A DNA stretch of 64,000 bases, taken from assembly GCA_963811825.1 (NCBI GenBank), contig CAWESS010000019.1:62001-126000 (forward strand). Direction: 5' to 3'. Both the position numbers and the translations under genes were made by a program. Positions 24,718-33,968 of the stretch are shown one piece after another (position 1 is the first letter of the stretch; each line of letters begins with the position of its first letter). This DNA comes from Fodinibacter sp963811825 (GTDB lineage Bacteria; Actinomycetota; Actinomycetes; Actinomycetales; Dermatophilaceae). The notes beneath the pieces were generated by a model that searched no databases, was not told where the DNA came from, and saw nothing but the letters and a program-made list of their open reading frames with translations.

Positions 24718-27714
24718 GTGAGCTCTCGCGGTCCAGGGTCGATCCCCGTCGCCATCGCGCGACTCGGGTTCGACGACGCTGCTCGCGCGTACTCCCTGTT
24801 GCAGGACCCCTCGGTCGCCGACCTCATCCGATCGCGCGAGCACATCGAGGACAACGGCCTCGCGGCGGCGCTCGCAGCCGTCCCCGACCCGGACGGTGCC
24901 CTCCTCGGTCTCGTGCGCTTCATGGAGTCCGTCCTGCGCGATCCCGCCCTGCGCGGCCCGGTCACCGAGGCACTCGGGTCACCCGGTCGGGCGCGCGAGC
25001 GGCTGCTCGCCGTGCTCGGCAGCTCGGCCGCGCTCGGCGACCACCTGTGCGCCCATCCCCACCACTGGAGTGCCGTCACGCTGGCCGAGCCCCTCGGGGT
25101 CGACGAGCGGGTGCGCCGGCTCGTCGAGGCGGTGAGTGCGCCGGAAGGCGCGCCGGCCGTGGACGTGCTGCGGACGGCATACCGCGAGCAGCTGCTCGGC
25201 ATCGCCGCGCTCGACCTGACGTCCCCCGATCCGCTCGTGTCCCTGCCGGCCACGGCGACGGCCCTCGCCGACCTCGCGCAGGCCGCCCTCGAAGCGGCCC
25301 TGGTCATCGCCCGCGACGAGGTGGGGCCGGATGCCGGGCGCACTCGCCTCGCGGTGATCGCCATGGGCAAGACCGGCGGGCGCGAGCTCAACTACATCTC
25401 CGACGTGGACGTCATCTTCGTCGCGGAGCCGGCCGACGGCGTCCCCGAGGACGAGTCCACGGCGATCGCGACCGACCTCGCGACCCGTCTCATGCGGATC
25501 TGCTCGGCCTCGACGGCCACCGGCGCGTTGTGGCAGGTGGACCCGGCGCTGCGACCCGAGGGCAAGAACGGCCCCCTCGTGCGCACCGTCGCGAGCCACC
25601 GGTCCTACTACGAGCGGTGGGCCAAGACCTGGGAGTTCCAGGCCCTGCTCAAGGCCCGCCCGGTCGCGGGGGACGCCGAGGTGGGGCAGGCCTACTGCGA
25701 CGCGGTGCAGCCGATGGTCTGGCAGGCCTCCAGCCGCGAGAACTTCGTCGACGACGTGCAGGCGATGCGCCGGCGGGTCGAGCAGCACATCCCGGCCGCC
25801 GAGGCCGCCCGGCAGCTCAAGCTCGGCCCGGGTGGCCTGCGCGACGTCGAGTTCTCCGTGCAGCTGCTCCAGCTCGTGCACGGCCGGGCCGACGAGTCCC
25901 TGCGCACGGCCACCACGCTCGACGGTCTCGCGGCCCTGTCCGCCGGGGGGTACGTGGGGCGCGAGGACGCCGCGACGCTCGCCACGGCATACCGGCTGCT
26001 GCGCACGCTCGAGCACCGCATCCAGCTGTTCCGGCTGCGCCGCACGCACCTCATGCCGACGGCGGCCAGCGACCTCCGGCGGCTCGGCCGGGCGCTCGGG
26101 CACAAGTCGTCACCCGCGGATGCCGTCGTCGCGCAGTGGAAGGCGCAGCAGCGTGAGGTGCGCCGGCTGCACGAGCGGATCTTCTACCACCCGCTGCTCT
26201 CCGCCGTGGCGCGGCTCTCCGACTCCGAAGTGCGCCTGACCCCCGAGGCCGCGCGGGAACGACTGTCCGCCTTGGGTTTTCGCGATCCACGGGGTGCGCT
26301 GCGCCACCTCGAGGCACTGACCGGAGGGCTGACCCGCCGGGCAGCCATCCAGCGACAGCTGCTGCCGGTGATGCTCGGCTGGTTCGCCGACGAGGCAGAC
26401 CCGGATGCCGGGCTGCTCGCCTTCCGCAAGATCAGCGACGAGCTCGGCACGACCCCCTGGTACCTCCGGCTGCTGCGCGACGAGGGCTCGGCCGCCGAAC
26501 GGCTCGCCCACACCCTGGCGCGCAGCCGCTTCGCCGCCGACCTGCTCGAGCAGGCCCCCGAGTGCGTGCAGTTCCTCGGGGACGCCTCGGGCCTGAAGCC
26601 CCGCTCGCGCGACGACGTGCTGCGACGGATGCGCTCGGCCGCCGGCCGCAAGGACGACCCGGCATCCGCCGTGCTCGCAGCGCGCACCATCCGCCGTTCC
26701 GAGCTGTTCCGGGTCGCGGTGGCCGACCTGTCCGGGATGTTGACCCTCGACGGGCTCGGAACGGTGATGACCGACCTCACCGCAGCCCTGCTCGAGGTGA
26801 CCCTCGAGATCTGCGTGCGCGACCTCGAGGCCCGCACCGGTGCGCCGGCCCTGACCCGGGTGCTCATCGTCGGGATGGGACGGCTCGGCGGCGCCGAGCA
26901 GGGGTACGGGTCCGACGCCGACGTGCTGTTCGTCCACGACCCCGTGGACGGCGCGGACGAGGGCGAGGCGCAGGGCCAGGCCCTCGAGATCGTCAAGGAG
27001 CTCATCCGGCTGCTCGGCCTGCGCGGCCCCGACCCCAACCTCGACGTCGACGCCGGCCTGCGCCCCGAGGGCAAGAGCGGTCCCCTCGTGCGCTCGCTGG
27101 CCTCCTACCGCGAGTACTACTCGCGGTGGTCCCTCGTCTGGGAGGCGCACGCCCTCCTGCGCGCGAAGCCGATCGCCGGTGATGCCGAGCTGGGCGAGCG
27201 GTTCGTCGAGCTCATCGCGCCGCTGCGGTGGCCCGCTCGTGGGCTCGACGCGACACAGGTGCGCGAGATCCGCACCCTCAAGGCGCGGATGGAGGCCGAG
27301 CGGCTGCCGCGAGGCGCCGACCGCAAGACCCACTTCAAGCTCGGTCACGGCGGGCTGTCCGACGTCGAGTGGGTCGTGCAGCTCGTGCAGCTGGAGCACG
27401 CGCACGAGCACCCCGAGCTGCGGACCACCTCGACGATGGCGGCGCTGTCCGCGGCCGAGTCGCTCGGGTTGATCGACCCCGACCACGCCGCGGACCTGTC
27501 GGCGTCGTGGCGACTGGCCTCCTCGATGCGCAACGCCGGCGTGCTGTTCCGGGCCAAGAACGTGGATGCCGTGCCCACCGACCCGCGCGACGCCGACGGC
27601 ATCGCGCGCATCCTCGGCCTCCCCGGTGGCTCCGGCCAGGAGCTGGGGGAGCGCTACCGCAAGCTCGCTCGCCGGGCCCGGGCCGCCCACGAGGCCGAGT
27701 TCTACGACGACTGA
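24718..27714 (+). CDS. glnE: Bifunctional glutamine synthetase adenylyltransferase/deadenylase GlnE
   Basis: A 998-residue protein, the expected length, with two nucleotidyltransferase halves. The first has AVIAMGKTGGRELNYISDVD near residues 210-230, the second VGMGRLGGAEQGYGSDADVL near 715-735; each contains the DxD metal site. The PII-uridylyl/ACT-less linker with LKLGPGGLRDVEFSVQLLQL and FKLGHGGLSDVEWVVQLVQL occurs once in each half. GlnE covalently adjusts glutamine synthetase activity in response to nitrogen state. The start codon GTG lies 11 bp after glnA2, so the genes are co-transcribed. Confidence 0.95.
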   Translation: MSSRGPGSIPVAIARLGFDDAARAYSLLQDPSVADLIRSREHIEDNGLAAALAAVPDPDGALLGLVRFMESVLRDPALRGPVTEALGSPGRARERLLAVLGSSAALGDHLCAHPHHWSAVTLAEPLGVDERVRRLVEAVSAPEGAPAVDVLRTAYREQLLGIAALDLTSPDPLVSLPATATALADLAQAALEAALVIARDEVGPDAGRTRLAVIAMGKTGGRELNYISDVDVIFVAEPADGVPEDESTAIATDLATRLMRICSASTATGALWQVDPALRPEGKNGPLVRTVASHRSYYERWAKTWEFQALLKARPVAGDAEVGQAYCDAVQPMVWQASSRENFVDDVQAMRRRVEQHIPAAEAARQLKLGPGGLRDVEFSVQLLQLVHGRADESLRTATTLDGLAALSAGGYVGREDAATLATAYRLLRTLEHRIQLFRLRRTHLMPTAASDLRRLGRALGHKSSPADAVVAQWKAQQREVRRLHERIFYHPLLSAVARLSDSEVRLTPEAARERLSALGFRDPRGALRHLEALTGGLTRRAAIQRQLLPVMLGWFADEADPDAGLLAFRKISDELGTTPWYLRLLRDEGSAAERLAHTLARSRFAADLLEQAPECVQFLGDASGLKPRSRDDVLRRMRSAAGRKDDPASAVLAARTIRRSELFRVAVADLSGMLTLDGLGTVMTDLTAALLEVTLEICVRDLEARTGAPALTRVLIVGMGRLGGAEQGYGSDADVLFVHDPVDGADEGEAQGQALEIVKELIRLLGLRGPDPNLDVDAGLRPEGKSGPLVRSLASYREYYSRWSLVWEAHALLRAKPIAGDAELGERFVELIAPLRWPARGLDATQVREIRTLKARMEAERLPRGADRKTHFKLGHGGLSDVEWVVQLVQLEHAHEHPELRTTSTMAALSAAESLGLIDPDHAADLSASWRLASSMRNAGVLFRAKNVDAVPTDPRDADGIARILGLPGGSGQELGERYRKLARRARAAHEAEFYDD

Positions 27715-27723
27715 CCCCCGACC

Positions 27724-27736
27724 TAAACTGGGGGTC
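27724..27736 (+). promoter_or_regulatory. -10 box of the his operon (leaderless hisD)
   Basis: TAAACT at 27724-27729, followed by 7 nt (GGGGGTC) and the hisD ATG. It lies between the glnE stop and hisD, and is one of the clearest leaderless-type promoters in the window. Confidence 0.62.
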
Positions 27737-29077
27737 ATGCCCGAGACGACGATTCCCCGGCTCGACCTGCGCGGGCAGACACTCACCCTGCGCGAGCTCA
27801 AGGCCGCGCTCCCGCGCGCCGAGTTCGACGTCGAGGCGGCGCTGGATGCCGTGCGTCCGATCGTCGCGGACGTCGCCGAACGCGGTGCCCCGGCCCTGTA
27901 CGACGCGGCCGAACGGTTCGACGGCATCCGGCCGCCGAGCCTGCGCGTCCCCGCCGAGGTCATCGCCGACGCCCTGGCCACGCTCGACCCTGCCGTTCGC
28001 GCAGCCCTCGAGGAGAGCATCCGCCGCGCCCGGATCGTCCACGCCGACCAGCGCCGCACCGACACCACGACGCAGGTCGCGGACGGTGGCACGGTCACCG
28101 AGCGCTGGGTGCCCGTCGACCGGGTGGGCCTCTACGTGCCCGGAGGCCTCGCGGTCTACCCGAGCAGCGTCGTGATGAACGTCGTGCCGGCCCAGCTCGC
28201 GCAGGTGCCGAGCCTGGCCGTGGCGAGCCCGCCGCAGAAGGACCACGGCGGCTGGCCGCACCCCACCATCCTCGCGGCGTGCGCGCTCCTCGGTGTCGAC
28301 GAGGTGTGGGCCATGGGTGGTGCGCAGGCCGTCGCCGCGTTCGCCCACGGCATCGACGACGGCGCCGACACGTGTGACCCCGTCAGCCTCGTCACCGGCC
28401 CCGGCAACATCTACGTCGCGGCCGCCAAGCGCCTGCTGAAGGGCCTCATCGGCATCGACGCCGAGGCCGGGCCCACCGAGATCGCGGTGCTCGCCGACGA
28501 CAGCGCGGATGCCGACCACGTCGCCGCCGACCTCGTCTCGCAGGCCGAGCACGACCCGCTCGCGGCTGCCGTGCTCGTCACCGACTCCGACACGCTCGCG
28601 GATGCCGTGGAGGCGGCCCTCGTGCGCCGGGTCGCCGCGACCAAGCACACCGAACGCGTGGCCACGGCGTTGCGCGGCACCCAGTCGGCCATCGTCCTCG
28701 TCGACGACATCGGTGCCGGGCTCGACCTCGTCAACGCCTACGCCGCCGAGCACCTCGAGATCCAGACGCGCGACGCGGCATCCGTCGCGGCCGGGGTGCG
28801 CAACGCCGGAGCCGTCTTCGTCGGTCCCTGGTCGCCGGTGAGCCTCGGCGACTACGCAGCCGGGTCCAACCACGTGCTGCCGACGGGCGGGTGCGCGTGC
28901 CACAGCAGTGGCCTGTCCGTGCAGAGCTTCCTGCGCGGCATCCACGTCGTCACCTACTCGTCGGAGGCGCTGCGCGAGGTCGGGGCACACGTCGTCACCC
29001 TCGCCCGGGCCGAGGACCTCCCGGCCCACGGCGAGGCCGTGCTCGCGCGTCACCCCGAGCTCGACCCGTCGACGTGA
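27737..29077 (+). CDS. hisD: Histidinol dehydrogenase
   Basis: A 446-residue NAD- and zinc-dependent enzyme that performs the last two oxidations of histidine synthesis. Recognisable are GLYVPGGLAVYPSSVVMNVV, VDEVWAMGGAQAVAAFAHGI, DPVSLVTGPGNIYVAAAKRL, GIDAEAGPTEIAVLADD and DLVSQAEHDPLAAAVLVTDS (with the zinc-binding Gln and His), then VNAYAAEHLEIQTRDA with the catalytic Glu-His pair, and GDYAAGSNHVLPTGGCA. It opens the his operon: hisC, hisB, an unknown gene, hisH and priA follow. hisG, hisI, hisE and hisF are not in the window. Confidence 0.96.
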   Translation: MPETTIPRLDLRGQTLTLRELKAALPRAEFDVEAALDAVRPIVADVAERGAPALYDAAERFDGIRPPSLRVPAEVIADALATLDPAVRAALEESIRRARIVHADQRRTDTTTQVADGGTVTERWVPVDRVGLYVPGGLAVYPSSVVMNVVPAQLAQVPSLAVASPPQKDHGGWPHPTILAACALLGVDEVWAMGGAQAVAAFAHGIDDGADTCDPVSLVTGPGNIYVAAAKRLLKGLIGIDAEAGPTEIAVLADDSADADHVAADLVSQAEHDPLAAAVLVTDSDTLADAVEAALVRRVAATKHTERVATALRGTQSAIVLVDDIGAGLDLVNAYAAEHLEIQTRDAASVAAGVRNAGAVFVGPWSPVSLGDYAAGSNHVLPTGGCACHSSGLSVQSFLRGIHVVTYSSEALREVGAHVVTLARAEDLPAHGEAVLARHPELDPST

Positions 29078-29103
29078 CCGGCGCCGACCTAGACTCCGTG
29101 GCC

Positions 29104-30259
29104 ATGGACCCCCGCGCAACCGTCGAGATGATGCTGCGCGCGGACCTGCGTGGCCGCACCGCCTACGGCGCCCCGCAGCTCGACGTGCCGGTGGCGCTCA
29201 ACACCAACGAGAACTCGTATGCCGTGCCCGACGTCGTCGTCGACGCGATGACCAAGGCGGTGGCCGCTGCGGCATCCGGTCTCAACCGCTACCCCGACCG
29301 CGAGTTCACCGCCCTTCGAGAGGCGCTGGCGGCGTACCTCTCCCGCAGCGGCACCCGGGTCACGGCTGAGCAGGTCTGGGCCGGCAACGGCTCCAACGAG
29401 GTGCTGCTGCACCTGCTCCAGGCGTTCGGCGGCCCCGGTCGCACCGCGCTGGGGTTCACCCCGGCCTACTCGATGCACCCGATCATCACGACGACGACCG
29501 GCACGACGTGGGTCGACGGGCTGCGCGGCGTGGCGGGCGGGGGAGCGTTCGACCTCGACCCGGCATCCGCCGTCGAACAGGTGCGCAGCCACGAGCCCGA
29601 CGTCGTGTTCCTGTGTTCGCCGAACAACCCGACGGGCACGGCGCTGCTGCTCGAGACGGTCCAGGCCGTCCACGACTGCCGCGCCGAACGCGCTGGTCGT
29701 CGTCGACGAGGCCTACGCCGAGTTCGCCCGCCCCGGCACCCCGAGCGCCCTCACGCTGCTGGCCGGGCGTCCGCGGCTGGTCGTCACCCGCACGATGAGC
29801 AAGGCGTTCGCGCTCGCAGGTGGTCGGCTGGGCTACCTCGCGGCCGACCCGGCACTCGTCGACGCGCTCCGCCTGGTGCGGATGCCGTACCACCTGTCCA
29901 CGCAGACGCAGGCGGTCGCGCTCGCGGCGCTGGAGCACGCGGACCTCATGCTGGAGACGGTCGGCGCCATCAAGGACGAGCGCGACCACCTCGTCACTGC
30001 GCTCGCCGGGATGGGGCTGGACCCGGTGCCCAGCGACGCCAACTTCGTGCTCTTCGGCGGGCTCGCCGACTCACACGCAACGTGGTCCGCGCTGCTCGAG
30101 CGGGGAGTCCTCGTCCGTGACGTGGGCATCGCCCACTATCTTCGTGTCACGGCAGGCACACCGGAGGAGTCAACGGCGTTCCTGCAGGCCATGACCGACC
30201 TCGCCCCGACCCACCGCACCTCCAGCCCCTCGACGCCCAGCACAGGAGCCAGACCGTGA
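29104..30259 (+). CDS. hisC: Histidinol-phosphate aminotransferase HisC, frameshift
   Basis: A PLP aminotransferase of about 385 residues: MDPRATVEMMLRADLRGRTA, LNTNENSYAVPD, GLNRYPDREFTALREALAAY, QVWAGNGSNEVLLHLLQAF and FLCSPNNPTGTALLLETVQA. After one extra base near 29680 it resumes with NALVVVDEAYAEFARP, then TRTMSKAFALAGGRLGYLAA, with the PLP lysine in MSKAFALAG, and MPYHLSTQTQAVALAALEH. The 26-bp gap after hisD holds TAGACT (29090-29095), 8 nt before the ATG, so a second internal leaderless promoter is likely. An upstream in-frame GTG overlapping the hisD stop is possible but less like the family. Confidence 0.88.
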
Positions 30260-30870
30260 GCAGCGCAGCAACCCCTCGCACCGCCACGGTGCGCCGCGGG
30301 ACCTCCGAGAGCACCGTCGAGGTCACCGTGGACCTCGACGGCAGCGGCCGGGGCCAGGTCGACACCGGGGTGCCCTTCTACGACCACATGCTGCTCTCGC
30401 TGGCCAAGCACTCACTCATCGACCTCACCGTCTCGGCCACCGGCGACACCCACATCGACGCGCACCACACCGTCGAGGACGTCGCGATCGTGCTCGGCCA
30501 GGCCGTGCGCGAGGCGCTCGGCGACAAGAGCGGCATCTCCCGGTTCGGGGACGCCACGGTGCCGCTGGACGAGGCCCTCGTCCTGGCCGTCGTCGACGTG
30601 GCCGGCCGCCCCTACTGCGTGCACGAGGGTGAGCCCGAGGGGCAGCAGTACGTCGTGATCGGCGGGCACTACATCGGGTCGCTGACCCGGCACGTCCTCG
30701 AGTCGTTCGCCTTCCACGCCCAGATCGCCCTGCACGTGCGCGTGCTCTCGGGTCGCGACCCGCACCACGTCGTCGAGGCCCAGTTCAAGGCGCTCGCCCG
30801 TGCCCTGCGCGCTGCCGTGGCACGCGATCCCCGTGTCGAGGGGATCCCGAGCGCGAAGGGTGCGCTCTAG
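30256..30870 (+). CDS. hisB: Imidazoleglycerol-phosphate dehydratase
   Basis: A 204-residue, single-function (actinobacterial type) HisB. The manganese-binding repeats are GVPFYDHMLLSLAKHSLIDL and DTHIDAHHTVEDVAIVLGQA in the first half, and GSLTRHVLESFAFHAQIALH with GRDPHHVVEAQFKALARALR in the second. It dehydrates imidazole-glycerol phosphate to imidazole-acetol phosphate. GTG start overlaps the hisC stop by GTGA, so translation is coupled. Confidence 0.95.
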   Translation: MSSAATPRTATVRRGTSESTVEVTVDLDGSGRGQVDTGVPFYDHMLLSLAKHSLIDLTVSATGDTHIDAHHTVEDVAIVLGQAVREALGDKSGISRFGDATVPLDEALVLAVVDVAGRPYCVHEGEPEGQQYVVIGGHYIGSLTRHVLESFAFHAQIALHVRVLSGRDPHHVVEAQFKALARALRAAVARDPRVEGIPSAKGAL

Positions 30871-30873
30871 CCC

Positions 30874-31501
30874 GTGGCCGGTGACGTGCGGTCGGGGGAG
30901 GGGCACGGGTTGGTCCTCGTGCGCCGGTCCCCGGCTGCCGTCAACCGCTGGCTGCGCAAGGGGCTCGTGGCCGTCACCGTGGCCCCCTTCGGCGTGTGGA
31001 CGGGCATCACCCTGGCCGAGGAACGGGCCCGCAGCGTCGCCCCGTACGACGTGGGCCTCGAGCTGCTCGCGGCCCGGCCGGCCCCGCGGCGTTGCCCGCC
31101 CGGCGCTCGGGTTCTTCGACGTCCACGGCCGGGCGGCGATCACGGTGCAGCCACCCGGCATCCGGTCCGAGATCCACTGGTTGGTGTGGGAACCACGCAA
31201 CGGGCTGGTGCCGACGCCCGAGCTGACCCGCCTGCGGCTGCCCATGCTGTTGGCTGCGGCGGGGGCCTCGGGCCGGGTCCGTGAGGAGGTCGTCGCCGAC
31301 GTGCTGCGCTCTGGTGCGGGGACGCCGGTCGACCTCCTCGTCACCGTGCTCGGCCTGCTCGGTCTGCCCGGGCGAGACCTCCTCGTGCGCGGCGACTGCG
31401 AGGGCGCCAGGGACGTCGAGCCGTCACTGCGAAGCGTGCTCGCCTTTGATCGCCTCATGGCCGAGGAGGCCTCCCACCGCGCCGAGGTCGGCGGCGGATG
31501 A
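30874..31501 (+). CDS. Unknown protein inside the his operon, frameshift
   Basis: I do not recognise this gene. It starts GTG three bases after the hisB stop and its end overlaps hisH by four bases, so it belongs to the operon. Joined across one single-base shift near 31081-31100, it gives about 209 residues: MAGDVRSGEGHGLVLVRRSP, a hydrophobic-poor alpha/beta start (VNRWLRKGLVAVTVAPFGVW), the strands FFDVHGRAAITVQPPG and IHWLVWEPRNGLV, and a C-terminal helical part (LPMLLAAAGASGRVREEVVA, LLVTVLGLLGLPGRDLLVRG). No cofactor or metal motif and no signal peptide are visible. Its position suggests a lineage-specific accessory role, which is inference. Confidence 0.6.
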
Positions 31502-32139
31502 GCGCGCGGGTGGTGGTGCTCGACTACGGCAGCGGCAACATCCGCAGCGCGGTCCGGGCCCTGGAGCACGTCGGTGCCGACGTCACGTTGACCGGCGACC
31601 GGGATGCCGCGCTGGCGGCGGACGGCTTGTTCGTGCCGGGCGTGGGCAACTTCCACGCCTGCATGGCTGGTCTGGCCGCCGCTGACGGACCGCGGATCAT
31701 CGACCAGCGACTCGCGGGCGGGCGACCTGTCCTCGGGGTGTGCGTCGGCATGCAGGTGATGTTCGAGGGATCGAGCGAGCCGAGCGCGTCGCCGGTCCCC
31801 GGCGTGGGGGAGTGGCCGGGCACCGTCTCGCGTCTGCTCGCGCCGGTGGTGCCCCACATGGGGTGGTCGACCCTGGAGGTGGCGCAGGGCAGCGTGCTGT
31901 TCGACGGCATCCGGGACGAACGGTTCTACTTCGTGCACTCCTTCGCCGCGCACACCTGGGACCTCGTGCCCGCGGACGGGCCGTTCGCGGCGGTCGCGCC
32001 GCGCGTGACGTGGGCCACCCATGGCGAGCGGTTCATCGCCGCCGTCGAGAACGGCCCGCTGTCCGCGACCCAGTTCCACCCGGAGAAGTCCGGCGAGGCC
32101 GGCCTGGCCCTGCTCCGGAACTGGGTCCGCTCCCTGTGA
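31498..32139 (+). CDS. hisH: Imidazole glycerol phosphate synthase, glutaminase subunit HisH
   Basis: A 213-residue class I glutamine amidotransferase that feeds ammonia to HisF. VVVLDYGSGNIRSAVRALEH opens the protein, LFVPGVGNFHACMAGL is the oxyanion region, GRPVLGVCVGMQVMFEGSSE holds the nucleophile Cys82, and SATQFHPEKSGEAGLALLRN the His and Glu of the triad. ATG overlaps the preceding stop. HisF itself is not in the window and must be elsewhere or just downstream in another region. Confidence 0.95.
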   Translation: MSARVVVLDYGSGNIRSAVRALEHVGADVTLTGDRDAALAADGLFVPGVGNFHACMAGLAAADGPRIIDQRLAGGRPVLGVCVGMQVMFEGSSEPSASPVPGVGEWPGTVSRLLAPVVPHMGWSTLEVAQGSVLFDGIRDERFYFVHSFAAHTWDLVPADGPFAAVAPRVTWATHGERFIAAVENGPLSATQFHPEKSGEAGLALLRNWVRSL

Positions 32140-32173
32140 CAACCAACGACGCCGACACCGTGGAGGACCTCCC

Positions 32174-32911
32174 GTGACCAGCCAGCCCATCCTGCAGCTC
32201 CTGCCTGCCGTCGACGTCGTGCAGGGGCGGGCCGTCCAGCTCGTCCAGGGGATCGCAGGCACGGGTGGCGACTTCGGCGACCCGCTCCAGGCGGCGCTGG
32301 CCTGGCAGGAGCAGGGGTCCCAGTGGCTGCACCTCGTCGACCTCGACGCGGCCTTCGGTCGGGGCACGAACGCCGACCTCCTCGCGAGCATCGTCGGAAC
32401 GCTCGACATCGACGTCGAGATGAGTGGCGGCATCCGTGACGCCGAGACCCTCGAGCGCGCGCTCGCGACCGGATGCCGTCGGGTCAACCTCGGCACGGCC
32501 GCCCTCGAGGACCCGGAGTGGACCGCCGCCGCCATCGCCGAGCACGGCGACCGCGTGGCCGTCGGCCTCGACGTGCGCGGAACCACCCTCGCGGCCCGCG
32601 GCTGGACCCAGGAGGGCGGCGACCTCTGGGAGACCCTGGCCCGCCTCGACGCCGAGGGGTGCTCGCGCTACGTCGTCACCGATGTCGCCAAGGACGGGAT
32701 GCTCCAGGGACCCAACCTCGACCTGCTGCGCGAGGTGTGTGCGCGCACCGACCGCCCCGTCATCGCCTCCGGGGGTGTCTCGACCATCGAGGACATCGTC
32801 GCGATCCGCGGTCTGGTGGCTGACGGCGTCGAAGGCGCCATCATCGGCTCGGCGCTCTACCGCGGGGCCTTCACCCTTCCGCAGGCCCTCGACGTCGCCG
32901 GCCGCGCATGA
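32174..32911 (+). CDS. priA: Phosphoribosyl isomerase HisA/PriA
   Basis: A 245-residue TIM barrel. LLPAVDVVQGRAVQLVQGIA has the first catalytic Asp, DIDVEMSGGIRDAETLERAL and RVNLGTAALEDPEWTAAAIA bind phosphate, VAVGLDVRGTTLAARGW holds the second Asp, and VTDVAKDGMLQGPNLDLLRE and IASGGVSTIEDIVAIRGLV complete the barrel. In Actinobacteria this enzyme often serves both histidine (HisA) and tryptophan (TrpF) synthesis, so it is called PriA here; the dual activity is family knowledge, not shown by the sequence. The GTG has TGGAGGA 6-9 nt upstream. Confidence 0.92.
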   Translation: MTSQPILQLLPAVDVVQGRAVQLVQGIAGTGGDFGDPLQAALAWQEQGSQWLHLVDLDAAFGRGTNADLLASIVGTLDIDVEMSGGIRDAETLERALATGCRRVNLGTAALEDPEWTAAAIAEHGDRVAVGLDVRGTTLAARGWTQEGGDLWETLARLDAEGCSRYVVTDVAKDGMLQGPNLDLLREVCARTDRPVIASGGVSTIEDIVAIRGLVADGVEGAIIGSALYRGAFTLPQALDVAGRA

Positions 32912-33643
32912 GCGACCCGGGGGACGCGGCCGACTCCGCCGACGTCCCGTGGGCTGCTCGTGAGCTGTCACCCAGTGGCTTCGAGACCGACACGGGCGCC
33001 GCCGACCCGGCCCTGCTCGCGGCCCTGGCCACCCCCGGTGACGACGTCGCGCTCATGGCCGCCATCGAGGCCGGCCGCTTCCTCGTGCCGATCGTCGCCG
33101 AGCCCACCGAGGTCGACACCACGGGTGAGCACGCCGTCGACAGCCAGGTCGACCTCGCCGCCGTGACCCTGGTCGCGCCCGACGGCCAGCGCGCCCTCCC
33201 GGTGTTCTCCGGGGTCGAGGCGGTGGCCGCCTGGGACCCCGAGGCCCGTCCGGTGCCCGTGACGCCCGCGCGTGCCGGGCAGGCCGCCGTCTCCGAGGGC
33301 TGCGACGTCATCGTCGTCGACCTCGCCGGTCCGGCGCCACGCGTGCTGCGCCCGTCGATGGTCTGGGCGCTGGCCCAGCAGCGGCCGTGGCTGCCGGCCC
33401 ACACCGACCCGTTCGTGGCGGCCAGCGTGAGCGCAGCCCTGCGAGCGGAAGACGACGTCACGGCATCCGAGATCGAGGAGGGCAACCCACCCGGCGAGGG
33501 GGTGCTCGGGCGTCGTGCTCGACCTGCGACCGGGCCTCACACCGGATGCCGTGCGCGCCGTCGCCACCCGGGTCGGCGAACGCCTCGCGACCGACGGTGA
33601 GCTGCGGGCCCGCATCGACGGGCTGGCCTTCCGCATCCGCTGA
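32908..33643 (+). CDS. SseB-family protein, frameshift
   Basis: About 244 residues with an SseB N-terminal domain: DPALLAALATPGDDVALMAA, IEAGRFLVPIVAEPTEVDTT, DGQRALPVFSGVEAVAAWDP and ARAGQAAVSEGCDVIVVDLA. One extra base near 33505 shifts the frame; the continuation VVLDLRPGLTPDAVRAVATR, then DGELRARIDGLAFRIR, is the natural C-terminus. ATG overlaps the priA stop. SseB proteins are named for serine sensitivity in E. coli, with unclear function; a copy after priA is common in Actinobacteria. Two short hairpins (33654-33668 and 33679-33692) follow the stop. Confidence 0.78.
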
Positions 33644-33708
33644 CCATGACCCGCTGCCGATCTCGGCAGGTGACCGGTCGCCGATTTCGGCGGATGCCGG
33701 GTCGCTGG

Positions 33709-33968
33709 TAACGTTGCCTGCTGACCGACCGCCCTCACGGGCGGTGTGCAAGAGAAGCCCAGCTTCCACCCGCGTCAACCACCAGGTTGCCGGGTCCCAA
33801 CAGGTCCGCGACACAGCCGGTCGCATTCACCCGCGAGGGTGTGGCGACGGCATCCGTGTGTGGCGGACCGGTTCGGACGGAAACCCAAGGCTCCTCGCGC
33901 ACGTGGCACGAGGAGCCTTTCTCGTGCTCCCGGACGACAGCGCATCGACGTGATCGAAGGAGAAGCAC
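33709..33968 (+). promoter_or_regulatory. infC promoter and long 5' leader with stem-loops
   Basis: TAACGT (33709-33714) is a likely -10. The roughly 250-nt leader before infC contains no gene, but has a hairpin ACCGCCC/GGGCGGT near 33727-33744 and a terminator-like stem at 33888-33923. Long structured leaders that control initiation factor 3 and the L35/L20 proteins are known in other bacteria (L20-type autoregulation in Firmicutes); whether this is homologous is not shown. Confidence 0.5.
33888..33923 (+). terminator. Attenuator-like hairpin upstream of infC
   Basis: AGGCTCCTCG (33888-33897) and CGAGGAGCCT (33909-33918) are perfect 10-bp inverted repeats with an 11-nt loop, followed by TTTCTCGT. 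It lies 46 nt before the infC start inside its leader, so it could act as an attenuator rather than ending the sseB operon. Confidence 0.6.
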
